Origin: Thermanaerovibrio acidaminovorans DSM 6589
GTDB taxonomy: Bacteria; Synergistota; Synergistia; Synergistales; Synergistaceae
Direction of reading: 5' to 3'
Assembly (NCBI RefSeq): GCF_000024905.1
Contig: NC_013522.1
Coordinates: 620,001-684,000, forward strand
DNA: 64,000 bases
This document shows, one piece after another, positions 9,045-16,829 of this stretch. Made by a program: the position numbers and the translations under genes. Each line of letters begins with the position of its first letter. Position 1 is the first letter of the stretch. The notes under the pieces are model-generated. The model was not told the origin of the DNA. It worked only from the letters and a program-made list of their open reading frames with translations, and made no database searches.

Positions 9045-10280
9045 TTACATCAGCCCCTTCTCCCGACCGTACTGGGCGATCACGTCCTTTAGGCGCCTTA
9101 CCCCCTCCACGATCCTCTCCTCCGGCGGCAGGCAGAAGGAGAGCCTCATGGAGGTGGACGGGGTCTTCTCTATGGAGAAGGCCTCGCCGGGTATGTAGTA
9201 GACGTTCTTGGCCTTGGCCACGTCGAACATGCCTATGGTGTCGAAGCCCTGGGGCAGGGTGACCCACACGAAGAGGCCCCCCTCGGGGTCCACCCACTTG
9301 GCGCCCTTTATCTCCGAGAAGTGCTCGTTCAGGGCCCTTATCATGGTATCCTTCTTGCCCCGATAGAGCTCTATGCCGGGCTTCAGCTGCTCCACCAGGT
9401 CGTGCCTCTCCAGGTACCGGGCGGCTATCCGCTGGGTCAGGGTGGGGCAGCAGAGGTCCATGGCCTGCTTGGCCATGGTGGCCCGCCTTATGATGGAGCT
9501 GTGGCCCACCATCATCCCTATGCGGAGCCCGGGGGTGAGCACCTTGCTGAAGGAGTTGAGGAGCACCACCCGGTCGGGACCCGCCAGCTTGTAGAGGGAG
9601 GGCAGGCGCTCGCCGCTGAAGCGGAGCATCCCGTAGGGATCGTCCTCCAGGATGAGGATGTCGTACCGGTCGCATATCTCGATGAGCTTCTTGCGCTTCT
9701 CCAGGCTCATGGTGACGCTGGCGGGGTTGTGGAAGTTGGGGACCGTGTAGAGGAACTTGACCTTCTTTATCTCCCCCTTGGCGTCCAGCTCCCGGAGGCG
9801 GTTCTCCAGGTAGCCCACGTCCATGCCGTCGTCCTCCAGGGGGACGGTCTCGAAGCGGGGGAAGGACATCCTGAAGGCGCTGACCGCCCCCAGGTAGGCG
9901 GGGAACTCCAGGAAGCAGATGCTGTCCTTGTCCAGGAAGATCCGGGCCATCAGGTCCAGGGCCTGCTGGGATCCGGTGGTGAACAGGAGCTGGTCCCGCT
10001 GGACGTCCGCGATGCCGTAGATGCGGTTAAGGAGCTTGATTATCTGGACGGCCAGGAGGTCATCCCCCTCGGTGGTGCCGTACTGGAGGGTGTAGGAGTA
10101 GTCCTGTTCCACCACCTCCTTGGCTATCTCCGCCAGCTGATGCCTGGGGAAGGTGTTGGGATCCGGCACCCCGCCGCCGAAGGATATGGCCTCCGGCGAG
10201 GCGGCGAACTTCAGGAGCTCCCTTATGATGGAGGAACGCAGGTTGAGCCCCACCTCTGACAGCCTGTCTTCAAATGACAT
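9045..10280 (-). CDS. PLP-dependent class I aminotransferase (LysN/ARO8-like)
   Basis: A 411-residue fold-type I aminotransferase. It has the substrate loop ISFGGGVPDPNTFP, the cofactor region YGTTEGDDLL, VPNFHNPASVTMS, ILEDDPYGMLRF and the PLP lysine in LLNSFSKVLTPGLRIG. Members handle 2-aminoadipate, aromatic or branched-chain amino acids. As first gene of the butyrate kinase/VOR operon it most likely makes 2-oxoacids for oxidation. The ATG at 10280 is chosen because AAGGAG lies 8 bases upstream. A longer frame back to 10376 would run through the promoter hexamers described below, so it is rejected. Confidence 0.9.
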   Translation of the reverse strand: MSFEDRLSEVGLNLRSSIIRELLKFAASPEAISFGGGVPDPNTFPRHQLAEIAKEVVEQDYSYTLQYGTTEGDDLLAVQIIKLLNRIYGIADVQRDQLLFTTGSQQALDLMARIFLDKDSICFLEFPAYLGAVSAFRMSFPRFETVPLEDDGMDVGYLENRLRELDAKGEIKKVKFLYTVPNFHNPASVTMSLEKRKKLIEICDRYDILILEDDPYGMLRFSGERLPSLYKLAGPDRVVLLNSFSKVLTPGLRIGMMVGHSSIIRRATMAKQAMDLCCPTLTQRIAARYLERHDLVEQLKPGIELYRGKKDTMIRALNEHFSEIKGAKWVDPEGGLFVWVTLPQGFDTIGMFDVAKAKNVYYIPGEAFSIEKTPSTSMRLSFCLPPEERIVEGVRRLKDVIAQYGREKGLM

Positions 10281-10347
10281 GACACCCACTCCTTCGTCTC
10301 TTTTATGACCCCCCGCGGCAACCGCCGCCTTATCGGGCAATGGAAGG

Positions 10348-10376
10348 ATACTTAACACCCTGGGACCGCTTGTCAA
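10348..10376 (-). promoter_or_regulatory. Promoter P1 of the aminotransferase-buk-VOR operon
   Basis: On the minus strand TTGACA (10376-10371), a 17-base spacer, then AAGTAT (10353-10348). Transcription would start near 10341 and give a leader of about 60 bases before the ATG at 10280. Confidence 0.65.
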
Positions 10377-10452
10377 GTCGAGTAGAGTTTCACAAGGTCA
10401 CTGCATACACGTGACGCCCAACCTTTTTTATGTGATTTTCTGGGCAAACCTT

Positions 10453-10468
10453 TGGTATAAAGTTACCA
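10453..10468. promoter_or_regulatory. Operator-like inverted repeat just downstream of P2
   Basis: TGGTA-TAAAGT-TACCA: 5-bp perfect arms with a 6-base centre, at about +5 to +20 of P2, where a repressor would block initiation. Its TTGGTATAA-like half also occurs in the palindrome at the liv promoter. The repeat is short, so confidence is low. Confidence 0.3.
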
Positions 10469-10478
10469 TCTGGCGATA

Positions 10479-10507
10479 AGTTTAAACTTGCCAATGGGGG
10501 GTGTCAA
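10479..10507 (-). promoter_or_regulatory. Promoter P2 of the same operon
   Basis: On the minus strand TTGACA (10507-10502), a 17-base spacer, then TAAACT (10484-10479). It lies about 130 bases upstream of P1 and faces the same way, so the operon may have two start points. Confidence 0.55.
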
Positions 10508-10608
10508 CTGGATGGGTTTGAAGGTTCTAAATTTTTTCATTCTTTATGTCCGGGGCTGGAACTTAAGTATCAAAAACCATGATCTATCCGTTAAGGGCCC
10601 GGGGAGCG

Positions 10609-11046
10609 TCAAGGGCAGTCCCACTGGGAGTAGTCCCCCCGGGACCACTCGGGCCACACGGCGGCCCAGGCGAAGTGGTCCGCCTCCCGCTCGAACCGGC
10701 TCAGGGGCTGGAAGGTCCGCTCCCAGAAGGCCTTCCCCTTGGGGTGTTTCACTATGTGGTAGATCTCGTGAAAGAGGGTGAACCGGCGCCAGAAGGGGGG
10801 AAGCCCCGCGTTTATGAGTATGGCTCCCCTGGAGCCCCGGCAGACGTGAAAGCCGAACACGTCCTCCGGCAGGTCCACGTAGCGGACCTCTAGGGACCTG
10901 CCGCTCAGCTCCTCCGCCATCACCAGCACGTCGAACTGGTCCTTCCCAACCCAACGCCGGGCCTCCTCCCGGGCCCAGCGAGGTATCTCCTCCGGGGGGG
11001 AGGGGTAGCTGAACCTCAACCCCCCGCTACTCCTGGTCTTCCTCAT
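10609..11046 (-). CDS. ImmA/IrrE-family metallo-endopeptidase
   Basis: A 145-residue zinc peptidase of the ImmA/IrrE (COG2856) group. The HEIYH motif in FTLFHEIYHIVKHP supplies two zinc ligands and the catalytic Glu. The downstream EREADHFAWAAVWP helix carries the third ligand region. Family members cleave a partner XRE-type repressor, often in stress responses or mobile elements. The partner is immediately upstream here: the two genes overlap by 20 bases (11027-11046). No phage or conjugation genes accompany them, so this looks like a chromosomal regulator/protease module. GAGGAG lies upstream of the ATG. Confidence 0.85.
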   Translation of the reverse strand: MRKTRSSGGLRFSYPSPPEEIPRWAREEARRWVGKDQFDVLVMAEELSGRSLEVRYVDLPEDVFGFHVCRGSRGAILINAGLPPFWRRFTLFHEIYHIVKHPKGKAFWERTFQPLSRFEREADHFAWAAVWPEWSRGDYSQWDCP

Positions 11047-11380
11047 CCCACTCCTCTAGGATGGTCTCCACCAGCCGGTTTATCCTCTTTACCTCCCTGG
11101 GGGAGAGCTTCCTGCTCCTGTACCACACCTCCACCTGGCCGGAGGCAAGCACCTCCTCCAGCTGCATTCGCTTACCGTCCCCGGGGGAGTCCTTCACCAG
11201 GTCCGCCACCGTGACGTCCAGCGCCTCCGCCAGCCTCTCCAGCAGGTCCATGGAGGGCCTCCGACGGTTGCTCTCGATGGACTGAATGTAGACCCGGCTG
11301 ACGTTCACCGTGTCCGCCAGCCCCTGCTGGGTCAGCCCCTTGGCCCGCCGCAGCACCTTGACCCTCATCCCTAAGCTCAA
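11027..11380 (-). CDS. XRE-family transcriptional regulator paired with ImmA
   Basis: A 117-residue protein with an N-terminal helix-turn-helix: GLTQQGLADTVNVSRVYIQSIESNRRRPSMDLLERLAEALDV is the standard XRE DNA-binding unit, split here across residues 14-56. The C-terminal half is charged and probably dimerises or is the cleavage region. The TTG start overlaps the stop of citG; an ATG 12 bases inside (11368) is an alternative. A near-consensus promoter lies inside the 3' end of citG (11419-11447), so the pair can be expressed independently of citG. Confidence 0.85.
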   Translation of the reverse strand: MSLGMRVKVLRRAKGLTQQGLADTVNVSRVYIQSIESNRRRPSMDLLERLAEALDVTVADLVKDSPGDGKRMQLEEVLASGQVEVWYRSRKLSPREVKRINRLVETILEEWDEEDQE

Positions 11381-12330
11381 CTCATCACCCCCCGCCTGTC
11401 AATTCTATGTAAGTCAAAATTATAGTTCACAATCTTTGGGTTATCAACAAGGTGGCGCCTAAGCCCCAGGGCGAAGAGGCCGCAGGCCAGCAGGTCCGCC
11501 GCCCCCCCGGGGCTCACCCGCAGCTCCTTTAGCCGCAAGTCCAGCCGGAGGATGGGGGAGTAGTCCCCCGCCAGGGGATCGAACTCCCCGAGGGCCCGCA
11601 GGGCCGCCTCCCGGTAGGGGCCCCTCCAGAGCTGGTAACCCCCCCGGTGGATCACGTTGCTGTCCTGGCAGGTCCCCATGGCGGCCAGGAGCCCCGCGAT
11701 GGACGCGTCGTTCAGCGTGGCCCCCCTCGAGAGCCACCCGCTGATGGTGGGGCAGATGTGTCTCACCACCGTGGGGAAGCCCCCCTCCGCCTCGCCCCTT
11801 ATGCCGGTGACCCCGTGCTCCAGGTAGAGCCTCTCCCCGTGGGTAAGCTCCCTCCCTGGAAGCCTCCCCTCCTTCAAGGGGCGGAGCTCCCTATCCACCG
11901 CGCCCATCACCGGCTCGGCGGCTCTAAATGCCACCTCCTTAGGTTCCGGAGGCCTTCCCTCCCGGGCGCACCTACCTGCCCCGTAGAGCCATAGGGACAG
12001 GGCGAAGATGAGCCCCTTGTGGGTGTTGACCCCTCCGGTGGCTTTGAACATGGCCTCCTCCATCCGGAGCCCCACGGGCCTCATGGCCTTCAGGGCCTCC
12101 TCCCCCTGGAGACCAAGGAGCCCCGCCATGGCCTGTTCCTCCCACAGGGGGGCCAGGGCGGAGGAGCTGTGGAGGAACGTAACCCAGTCCATATCCAGAT
12201 GGGCCCCCCGGTCCAGGGGGTCCACCAGGCCAGGCTTCGGCGCCACCAGCACCTCCGTGGTGGCCGCCCAGGCGGCCAGGGCCCCGAGCGATCTGGCCAG
12301 CCAGCGCACCCCCATGGGATCCTCAGCCAT
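11377..12330 (-). CDS. citG: CitG-family triphosphoribosyl-dephospho-CoA synthase
   Basis: A 317-residue protein of the CitG/MdcB family, which makes the 2'-(5''-triphosphoribosyl)-3'-dephospho-CoA precursor of the citrate or malonate lyase prosthetic group. It has TEVLVAPKPGLVDPLDRGAHLDM near the N-terminus (given here in two overlapping pieces: TEVLVAPKPGLVD and GAHLDM), ATGGVNTHKGLIFALS, and YLEHGVTGIRGEAEGGFPTV. The ATG is preceded by GGAGGTGAG. No citrate lyase or malonate decarboxylase gene is in the window, so the client enzyme is elsewhere. The last 20 or so residues are encoded by AT-rich DNA holding a promoter and look like a non-conserved tail. Confidence 0.85.
   Translation of the reverse strand: MAEDPMGVRWLARSLGALAAWAATTEVLVAPKPGLVDPLDRGAHLDMDWVTFLHSSSALAPLWEEQAMAGLLGLQGEEALKAMRPVGLRMEEAMFKATGGVNTHKGLIFALSLWLYGAGRCAREGRPPEPKEVAFRAAEPVMGAVDRELRPLKEGRLPGRELTHGERLYLEHGVTGIRGEAEGGFPTVVRHICPTISGWLSRGATLNDASIAGLLAAMGTCQDSNVIHRGGYQLWRGPYREAALRALGEFDPLAGDYSPILRLDLRLKELRVSPGGAADLLACGLFALGLRRHLVDNPKIVNYNFDLHRIDRRGVMS
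11419..11447 (-). promoter_or_regulatory. Internal promoter for the XRE-ImmA pair
   Basis: On the minus strand TTGATA (11447-11442), 17 bases, TATAAT (11424-11419). This is among the best matches to the sigma-A consensus in the window. It lies within the last codons of citG in a locally AT-rich patch, and initiation would occur about 30 bases before the XRE start codon. Confidence 0.6.
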
Positions 12331-12427
12331 GGCGCACTCACCTCCCGGTTGATCCCTCAGGATTCGATGTTAAACTTTGGTCCTGAAGAGTATATCAGAG
12401 CCCCATGGCCGTAAGGAGGGAAGGGCT

Positions 12428-12907
12428 ATGACCGCAGATTTGGATCCGGTGGCCCTGGTGGAGGGGCGTCTCAGAGAGCTTCGCTACCAGGGGAGGATCT
12501 TGAGGTCCCAGGACACGATCCACACGGTGGACGATGCCGCCCGGACCGTTGGTGTTGAACCCCGGCGGATATTGAAGAGCATACTGGTGATGGACCAGGG
12601 GGAGCTGAAGCTGGCCCTCATGTGCGGCCCCAACAGGTTGGACCTCAAGAAGATGGCCCGCCTCATGGGGGTCAAGCGTCTCAGGATGGCCACCTTCGAC
12701 GAGGTGGTGTCCATGACCCCCTTTAAGCCCGGCGGAGTGCCCCCCCTGGGCTACCCGGTCCAGCCCCCCGCCGCCATGGATCAGGACCTGTTCCAGTACG
12801 ACGTGGTCTGGGCCGCCGCCGGGGACGACCACTCGTTCTTTCCCGTGTCCCCCGGGGACCTTAGGGACTACACCCAGGCCCTGGTGGGGGAGATAGCCAA
12901 GGCGTAG
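12428..12907 (+). CDS. YbaK/EbsC-family (ProX-like) aminoacyl-tRNA deacylase
   Basis: A 159-residue protein of the YbaK/ProX fold, related to the editing domain of prolyl-tRNA synthetase. Family members hydrolyse misacylated tRNAs. Matching segments are TVDDAARTVGVEPRRILKSILV, LMCGPNRLDLKKMARLMG (split residues 57-75), FKPGGVPPLGYP with the conserved GGVPP-like loop, and the final AAGDDHSFFPVSPGDL. The ATG at 12428 has AAGGAGGG at 12413-12420. Which tRNA it edits cannot be told from sequence alone. It stands alone between two minus-strand genes, convergent with the asparaginase-like gene. Confidence 0.85.
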   Translation: MTADLDPVALVEGRLRELRYQGRILRSQDTIHTVDDAARTVGVEPRRILKSILVMDQGELKLALMCGPNRLDLKKMARLMGVKRLRMATFDEVVSMTPFKPGGVPPLGYPVQPPAAMDQDLFQYDVVWAAAGDDHSFFPVSPGDLRDYTQALVGEIAKA

Positions 12908-12924
12908 CCCCGGGGGCTGGCCCC

Positions 12925-13881
12925 TCAGGAGAGCATGTACTCCCTGATCTCCTCCTCGTCCATGCCGGCCCCCACCGCCACCGCCAGCCGGAGCCTCGCC
13001 TGGAGGGGCCGGAGGGTCCCCCCGTCTATGGCCCCCATGTCCAGGAGGCGGCTGGCGGATCCCTCGAAGTCGTAGAGGGAGAGCACCCTTCCCAGCTGGC
13101 ACCTGGAGGTGAGCACCACCGGCACCCGGCGGCGGATCAGGTTCTTGATGTGGGGGGTCCAGGAGGGGGGCACGTTACCGGTGCCGAAGCACCCCAGCAC
13201 CAGCCCCTTGAGGGACTCGTCCCGGAAAAGGTGCGAAAGGGTCAGCTCCCCGCCTCCCAGGGAGGCGTAGAGCACCTCCACGTCCTTGGCGGGCACCACC
13301 GGCCGGTCAATGACCCGGGCCCTCCGGGGGTGCCTTGCCACGTAGACCCGGTTCTGAACCACCTCCCCAACCGGTCCCGCTCCGGGGGAGGCGAAGTCGT
13401 GCCCCCGGTGGCTGTAGAACTTGCAGGCCTCCGAGGCGGCGAAGAGCTCCCCCCGGGAGAAGATGAGGACCCCCATCCCCCAGCAGGCCTCCGACGAGGC
13501 GGCCACCACCGCCTGACGCAGGTTCACCGCCCCCTCGTTGCTGCCGTGTCTGGCGGGGGAGCCCAGGCCGGTGAAGACTATTGGGTTGGGGTAGGGCCAG
13601 AGCAGGTCCACCAGGTAGGCCATCTCCTCCATCACGTCGGTCCCGCTGGCCACCGCTATGCCGCTGTAGCCGTCTCCTAGCAGGGATCGGAAGAGCTCCA
13701 GCAGGTCGGTGGTGACCCTTATGGTGTAGTGGCTGCTGGGTTGTCTGCTCCATTCGATCACCTCCGTCTCCCCCACCAGCTCGGGGGGAAGGGAGATGAG
13801 GGACTTCACCGACTCCACCGGGGACATGTCCCCCAGGGACGGACTCCCGGCGAAGACCAGGGCGGTCTTCTGCGATGCCAT
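12925..13881 (-). CDS. L-asparaginase-family protein with altered first active-site motif
   Basis: A 318-residue protein of the type I/II asparaginase fold. The second catalytic motif is recognisable as VASGTDVMEEMAYLVDLL (Thr-Asp kept, His replaced by Ser). The lysine motif is kept in ASEACKFYSHRGHDFASP, and GCFGTGNVPPSW matches the usual GxGAGN loop. The N-terminal nucleophile motif TGGTI is replaced by FAGSPS, so the usual Thr is apparently Ser or missing. It may therefore be a variant amidohydrolase or inactive. The ATG has GGAGGGG upstream. It is co-directional with, and downstream of, the LUD-domain gene. Confidence 0.75.
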   Translation of the reverse strand: MASQKTALVFAGSPSLGDMSPVESVKSLISLPPELVGETEVIEWSRQPSSHYTIRVTTDLLELFRSLLGDGYSGIAVASGTDVMEEMAYLVDLLWPYPNPIVFTGLGSPARHGSNEGAVNLRQAVVAASSEACWGMGVLIFSRGELFAASEACKFYSHRGHDFASPGAGPVGEVVQNRVYVARHPRRARVIDRPVVPAKDVEVLYASLGGGELTLSHLFRDESLKGLVLGCFGTGNVPPSWTPHIKNLIRRRVPVVLTSRCQLGRVLSLYDFEGSASRLLDMGAIDGGTLRPLQARLRLAVAVGAGMDEEEIREYMLS

Positions 13882-13943
13882 GATACCCCTCCTCGGCGGG
13901 GATCCCCCGCCATGTGGTCTTCAGGTGCTGTAAAGCCTCGGAC

Positions 13944-14588
13944 TCAGTAGCCCAGGTTTTGAAGGACTATTATAACGTGGGCGTCCCTTCCCATGGGGCA
14001 CCTCTCCAGTATGGAGATCACCCGGCACATCCTCTCGGGCACATTGCAGTCCACGCAGAAGCCGGTCCTGCCGCATGGCACCGGGGAGTTGAGCCTCGAG
14101 GCGTTGGGGGAGGCAGCCTGCCGGGCCCGCTTGAGGGCCGCATCCAGGTCGTGGACTATCTTGTTCACCCCCACCACGAAGATCAGCTTGCCGGGGCCGA
14201 AGGATATGCCCGCCACTCGGTTCCCCGCCCCGTCGATGTTGACTATGTGGCCATCCTTGGACAGGGCGTTGGCGCTGGTGACGAACGCGTCCGCCATTAT
14301 CTCCTCCAGCAGCCGCTGTTTCCGCTCCTCGGGGGTCATGTCCCCCCAGTGCTGTATAACCCGGTTCCCCCGCCTCTCCAGGGCCCCCAACAGACCTATA
14401 TCCCGTACGGTTACGCTGCCCGGCACGCCCACGTGAGCGTCCTCGGGTATGAGGGACAGGATCAGCTCCCGGGCGGAGTCCCGGTCCTCAACCACCGATG
14501 CGGAGTACCCCCGCTCCCTCAGCCTGGTGGCGGTGCTCTCCGCAAGGGCCCTAAGGGCGTTACGGCGGTGATCCTCGAAGCCGTTCAT
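13944..14588 (-). CDS. LUD-domain (LutC/DUF162-type) protein
   Basis: A 214-residue protein with the LUD domain seen in lactate utilisation proteins LutB/LutC. Landmarks are DAHVGVPGSVTVRDIGL, ADAFVTSANALSKDGHIVN and DGAGNRVAGISFGPGKLIFVVG (residues split around 120-145). Near the C-terminus is a cysteine group, CGRTGFCVDCNVPERMC, which may bind a metal or Fe-S cluster. The ATG at 14588 is chosen because AAGGAGG lies 10 bases upstream, and the longer frame would run into the divergent acylphosphatase gene. No LutA/LutB partners are adjacent, so a lactate role is not shown. Confidence 0.82.
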   Translation of the reverse strand: MNGFEDHRRNALRALAESTATRLRERGYSASVVEDRDSARELILSLIPEDAHVGVPGSVTVRDIGLLGALERRGNRVIQHWGDMTPEERKQRLLEEIMADAFVTSANALSKDGHIVNIDGAGNRVAGISFGPGKLIFVVGVNKIVHDLDAALKRARQAASPNASRLNSPVPCGRTGFCVDCNVPERMCRVISILERCPMGRDAHVIIVLQNLGY

Positions 14589-14711
14589 TGGAAGGATACC
14601 TCCTTCTGACAGGTTATGGCGATCCCCCCGATTATACCCCTTGTGGAGTCCCGCCTTGCTATGGCATTTTGGTGCCTGTATCATCCTTGAGTCTCCAGGG
14701 GAGGGATTCGA

Positions 14712-15017
14712 ATGACCTTGTCTTGCGGGGATGAGAAGGTGGCCCTCCGTGTCCTGGTCAGAGGGCGGGTTCAGGGGGTCGGCTTCAGGCACTTCGTGCA
14801 TATGAAGGCGGCGGAGCTGGGCCTTAGTGGCTTCGTCAGGAACGTGGGGGAGGACCAGGTGGAGGCCCTCCTGGTGGGCCCCAGGTCCGCGGTGGAGGCG
14901 GCGGTGGAGGCCACCTCCAGGGGACCCAGGTGGTCCCGGGTGGACCAGCTATCCACCCAACCGGTGCCATTGGAGGCCTGTGAGGACGGGCCCTTCAGGG
15001 TGCTGACGTCCATATGA
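14712..15017 (+). CDS. acyP: Acylphosphatase
   Basis: A 101-residue enzyme hydrolysing carboxyl-phosphate bonds such as acetyl phosphate or carbamoyl phosphate. The signature VRGRVQGVGFRHFV holds the catalytic Arg, and GFVRNVGEDQVEALLVG holds the catalytic Asn. Length and order match the family (about 90-100). It begins a plus-strand group of four closely spaced genes and is divergent from the LUD gene. In an organism that makes acyl phosphates for ATP it could limit their build-up; that is inference. Confidence 0.92.
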   Translation: MTLSCGDEKVALRVLVRGRVQGVGFRHFVHMKAAELGLSGFVRNVGEDQVEALLVGPRSAVEAAVEATSRGPRWSRVDQLSTQPVPLEACEDGPFRVLTSI

Positions 15018-15024
15018 GGGGGAG

Positions 15025-16209
15025 ATGCGGATGCCAAGGGTAACTTGGTTTGAGAGGCTGAAGGGGGATCGGGTGGATCTGTGCCTGGACGAGAACCCCT
15101 TCCACCTGGCCGGCGGGGGGCAGCCCGGTGGAAGGGGCATGCTAGTGTCCCCCGGTGTGCAGGTGGAGGTCCAGGACTGCCGAGTTAGGGATGGCCGGGA
15201 GGTCCTGACCGGAAGGATCATCGGCGGGGATATGGCCCTCGGGGAGACGGTGGAGGCCCAGGTGGACCTCCAGTGGAGGGACTGGGTGGCCCGGATGCAC
15301 TCCGGGGAGCACGCCCTCTCCAGGGCCCTGGAGAGGAACCGGCCGGGGCTTCGGGTCTTCAAGGTCAACATCGGCGAGCGGGAGGGGCTGATAACCCTCG
15401 ACTTCCAGGGGGACCTCACCTGGGACCTGCTGTGGGTCGCGGAGGAGGAGGCCAACCGGGTGGTGGGGGAGGACCTGCCGGTGACGGTGGAGGAGCTGAC
15501 CGGGTATCGGGCGGCGGAGGATCCGGACCTCAAGGCCAACTGGGAGCGACTTCAGCTGGATCCGCCGGAGATCATAAGGGTGGTCAGCCTGGGCGGCTAC
15601 GACCGGGTGGCCTGCTGCGGGGTCCATGTGGAGCGCACCGGCCAGATAGGGGGCGTCATGGTGCTGGGCTTCAAGGGATCCAGCCCCCGGTGGGAGGTTC
15701 GATACACGGTGGATCCCGTGAGGACCCAGCTCATGATGGAATGGAGCCGCATGGTCCGCCGGATGTCCCGGGAGATAGGCTGTCCCCCGGAGGACATCGA
15801 GAGGGTCTACTGGGGGGCCTTCGAGGACGCCAAGGCCAAGGCCAAGCTGTTGGACAGGCTGAGGGACCACCTGTGCCTTCCCTTCGAGGAGAGGGTCCGG
15901 GGGGGGCATCGGTTCCACCTATTGGATCTGAGGCCCCTGGGGATGGTGCCGGCGGAGATGATGAACTTCGCGGTCCGGCGGCGGGTGGAGTCGGACCCGT
16001 CCTCCCTGGGGGTTGGGGTGGTCCCCGCCGAGCAGGGCCTCCGGTTCGTGGCCTGCCGGGGGGCCGGATGTCCGGTGGACCTGTCCGCCTGGCTTAAGCG
16101 GATGAGGCCCAGGGGCCTCAAGGGGGGCGGATCGCCCCAGATGGTGAGCGGGGTGGCGGAGGAGTGCCCCCTGGATGAGTGGATCGATTCGATGCTGGAG
16201 GGGGTTTGA
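15025..16209 (+). CDS. AlaX-like alanyl-tRNA editing protein with DHHA1-like C-terminus
   Basis: A 394-residue stand-alone relative of the AlaRS editing and C-terminal domains, expected to deacylate Ser-tRNA-Ala or Gly-tRNA-Ala. The N-terminal part has [18 protein letters not shown], typical of the AlaRS/AlaX beta-barrel. The zinc ligands are in [13 protein letters not shown] (HxxxH) and [14 protein letters not shown] (CxxxH). After residue 215 a helical linker leads to a DHHA1-like domain. It starts 7 bases after acyP. Length fits the larger AlaX-L class (about 390-400). Confidence 0.88.
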   Translation: MRMPRVTWFERLKGDRVDLCLDENPFHLAGGGQPGGRGMLVSPGVQVEVQDCRVRDGREVLTGRIIGGDMALGETVEAQVDLQWRDWVARMHSGEHALSRALERNRPGLRVFKVNIGEREGLITLDFQGDLTWDLLWVAEEEANRVVGEDLPVTVEELTGYRAAEDPDLKANWERLQLDPPEIIRVVSLGGYDRVACCGVHVERTGQIGGVMVLGFKGSSPRWEVRYTVDPVRTQLMMEWSRMVRRMSREIGCPPEDIERVYWGAFEDAKAKAKLLDRLRDHLCLPFEERVRGGHRFHLLDLRPLGMVPAEMMNFAVRRRVESDPSSLGVGVVPAEQGLRFVACRGAGCPVDLSAWLKRMRPRGLKGGGSPQMVSGVAEECPLDEWIDSMLEGV

Positions 16210-16211
16210 AC

Positions 16212-16829
16212 TTGGGCATTCTGCATTGGTTGGTGGACTTCCTGGTGAGCACCGTGGGAAGGATGGGGTACCTTGGGGTGGTGGGGCTCATGTTCCTGGA
16301 GTCCTCCTTCTTCCCCTTCCCCAGCGAGGTGGTGGTACCCCCCGCGGGCTACCTGGCCAGCAAGGGGGAGATGAACCTGGGGCTCGTGATAGGGGCCGGA
16401 ACGCTGGGTAGCCTCCTGGGGGCCTGGTTCAACTACTGGATAGCGGTCCGGTTCGGGCGCCCCTTCTTCGAGCGGTACGGCAGGTACTTCGGGGTGACCC
16501 CATCGGCGCTTGACAAGGCGGAGCGGTTCTTCGACAGGCACGGCCACGTGGGGACCTTCACCGGCCGGCTGGTGCCGGTGGTCCGGCAGTACATATCCCT
16601 CCCCGCCGGGGTGGCCAGGATGTCCCTCATCTGGTTCTCGGTCTACACCGCCCTGGGGGCCGGGATATGGGTCACCGTGTTGGCCCTGGCGGGCTACTGG
16701 TTCGGAAGCAACGCGGACATGGTGCACCGGTTCGTGGGGAAGGCCTCCTTCGCCCTCATGGGGCTGGTGGCGTTGGTGCTTTGCGCCTACGCCTACCGGG
16801 TGGGCCGGTCGTCCCGGGACGGGGGTTGA
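16212..16829 (+). CDS. DedA-family membrane protein
   Basis: A polytopic inner-membrane protein of about 205 residues in the DedA/SNARE-associated (VTT) family. Members are linked to undecaprenyl phosphate or phospholipid recycling and to proton-dependent homeostasis. It has [21 protein letters not shown] with the conserved re-entrant Glu, the [10 protein letters not shown] loop, [28 protein letters not shown] (split residues 104-131) with the conserved Arg-Pro pair, and hydrophobic segments near both ends. The TTG at 16212 is preferred for its spacing from GGAGGGGG; the TTG at 16206 is possible. Confidence 0.88.
   Translation: MGILHWLVDFLVSTVGRMGYLGVVGLMFLESSFFPFPSEVVVPPAGYLASKGEMNLGLVIGAGTLGSLLGAWFNYWIAVRFGRPFFERYGRYFGVTPSALDKAERFFDRHGHVGTFTGRLVPVVRQYISLPAGVARMSLIWFSVYTALGAGIWVTVLALAGYWFGSNADMVHRFVGKASFALMGLVALVLCAYAYRVGRSSRDGG

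Larger units (their letters stand above)
10281..10608. other. Promoter-bearing intergenic region upstream of the fermentation operon
   Basis: No gene is supported. The region holds two sigma-A-like promoters and one operator-like palindrome, all facing the aminotransferase operon. The part next to the ImmA gene (10510-10608) is AT-rich in places. I see no terminator hairpin with a U-run there. Confidence 0.6.

Noticed and set aside
10281-10376. N-terminal extension of the aminotransferase to 10376
   Set aside because: The extension would overlap the TTGACA/AAGTAT promoter; the ATG at 10280 has a good ribosome site and matches the family N-terminus.
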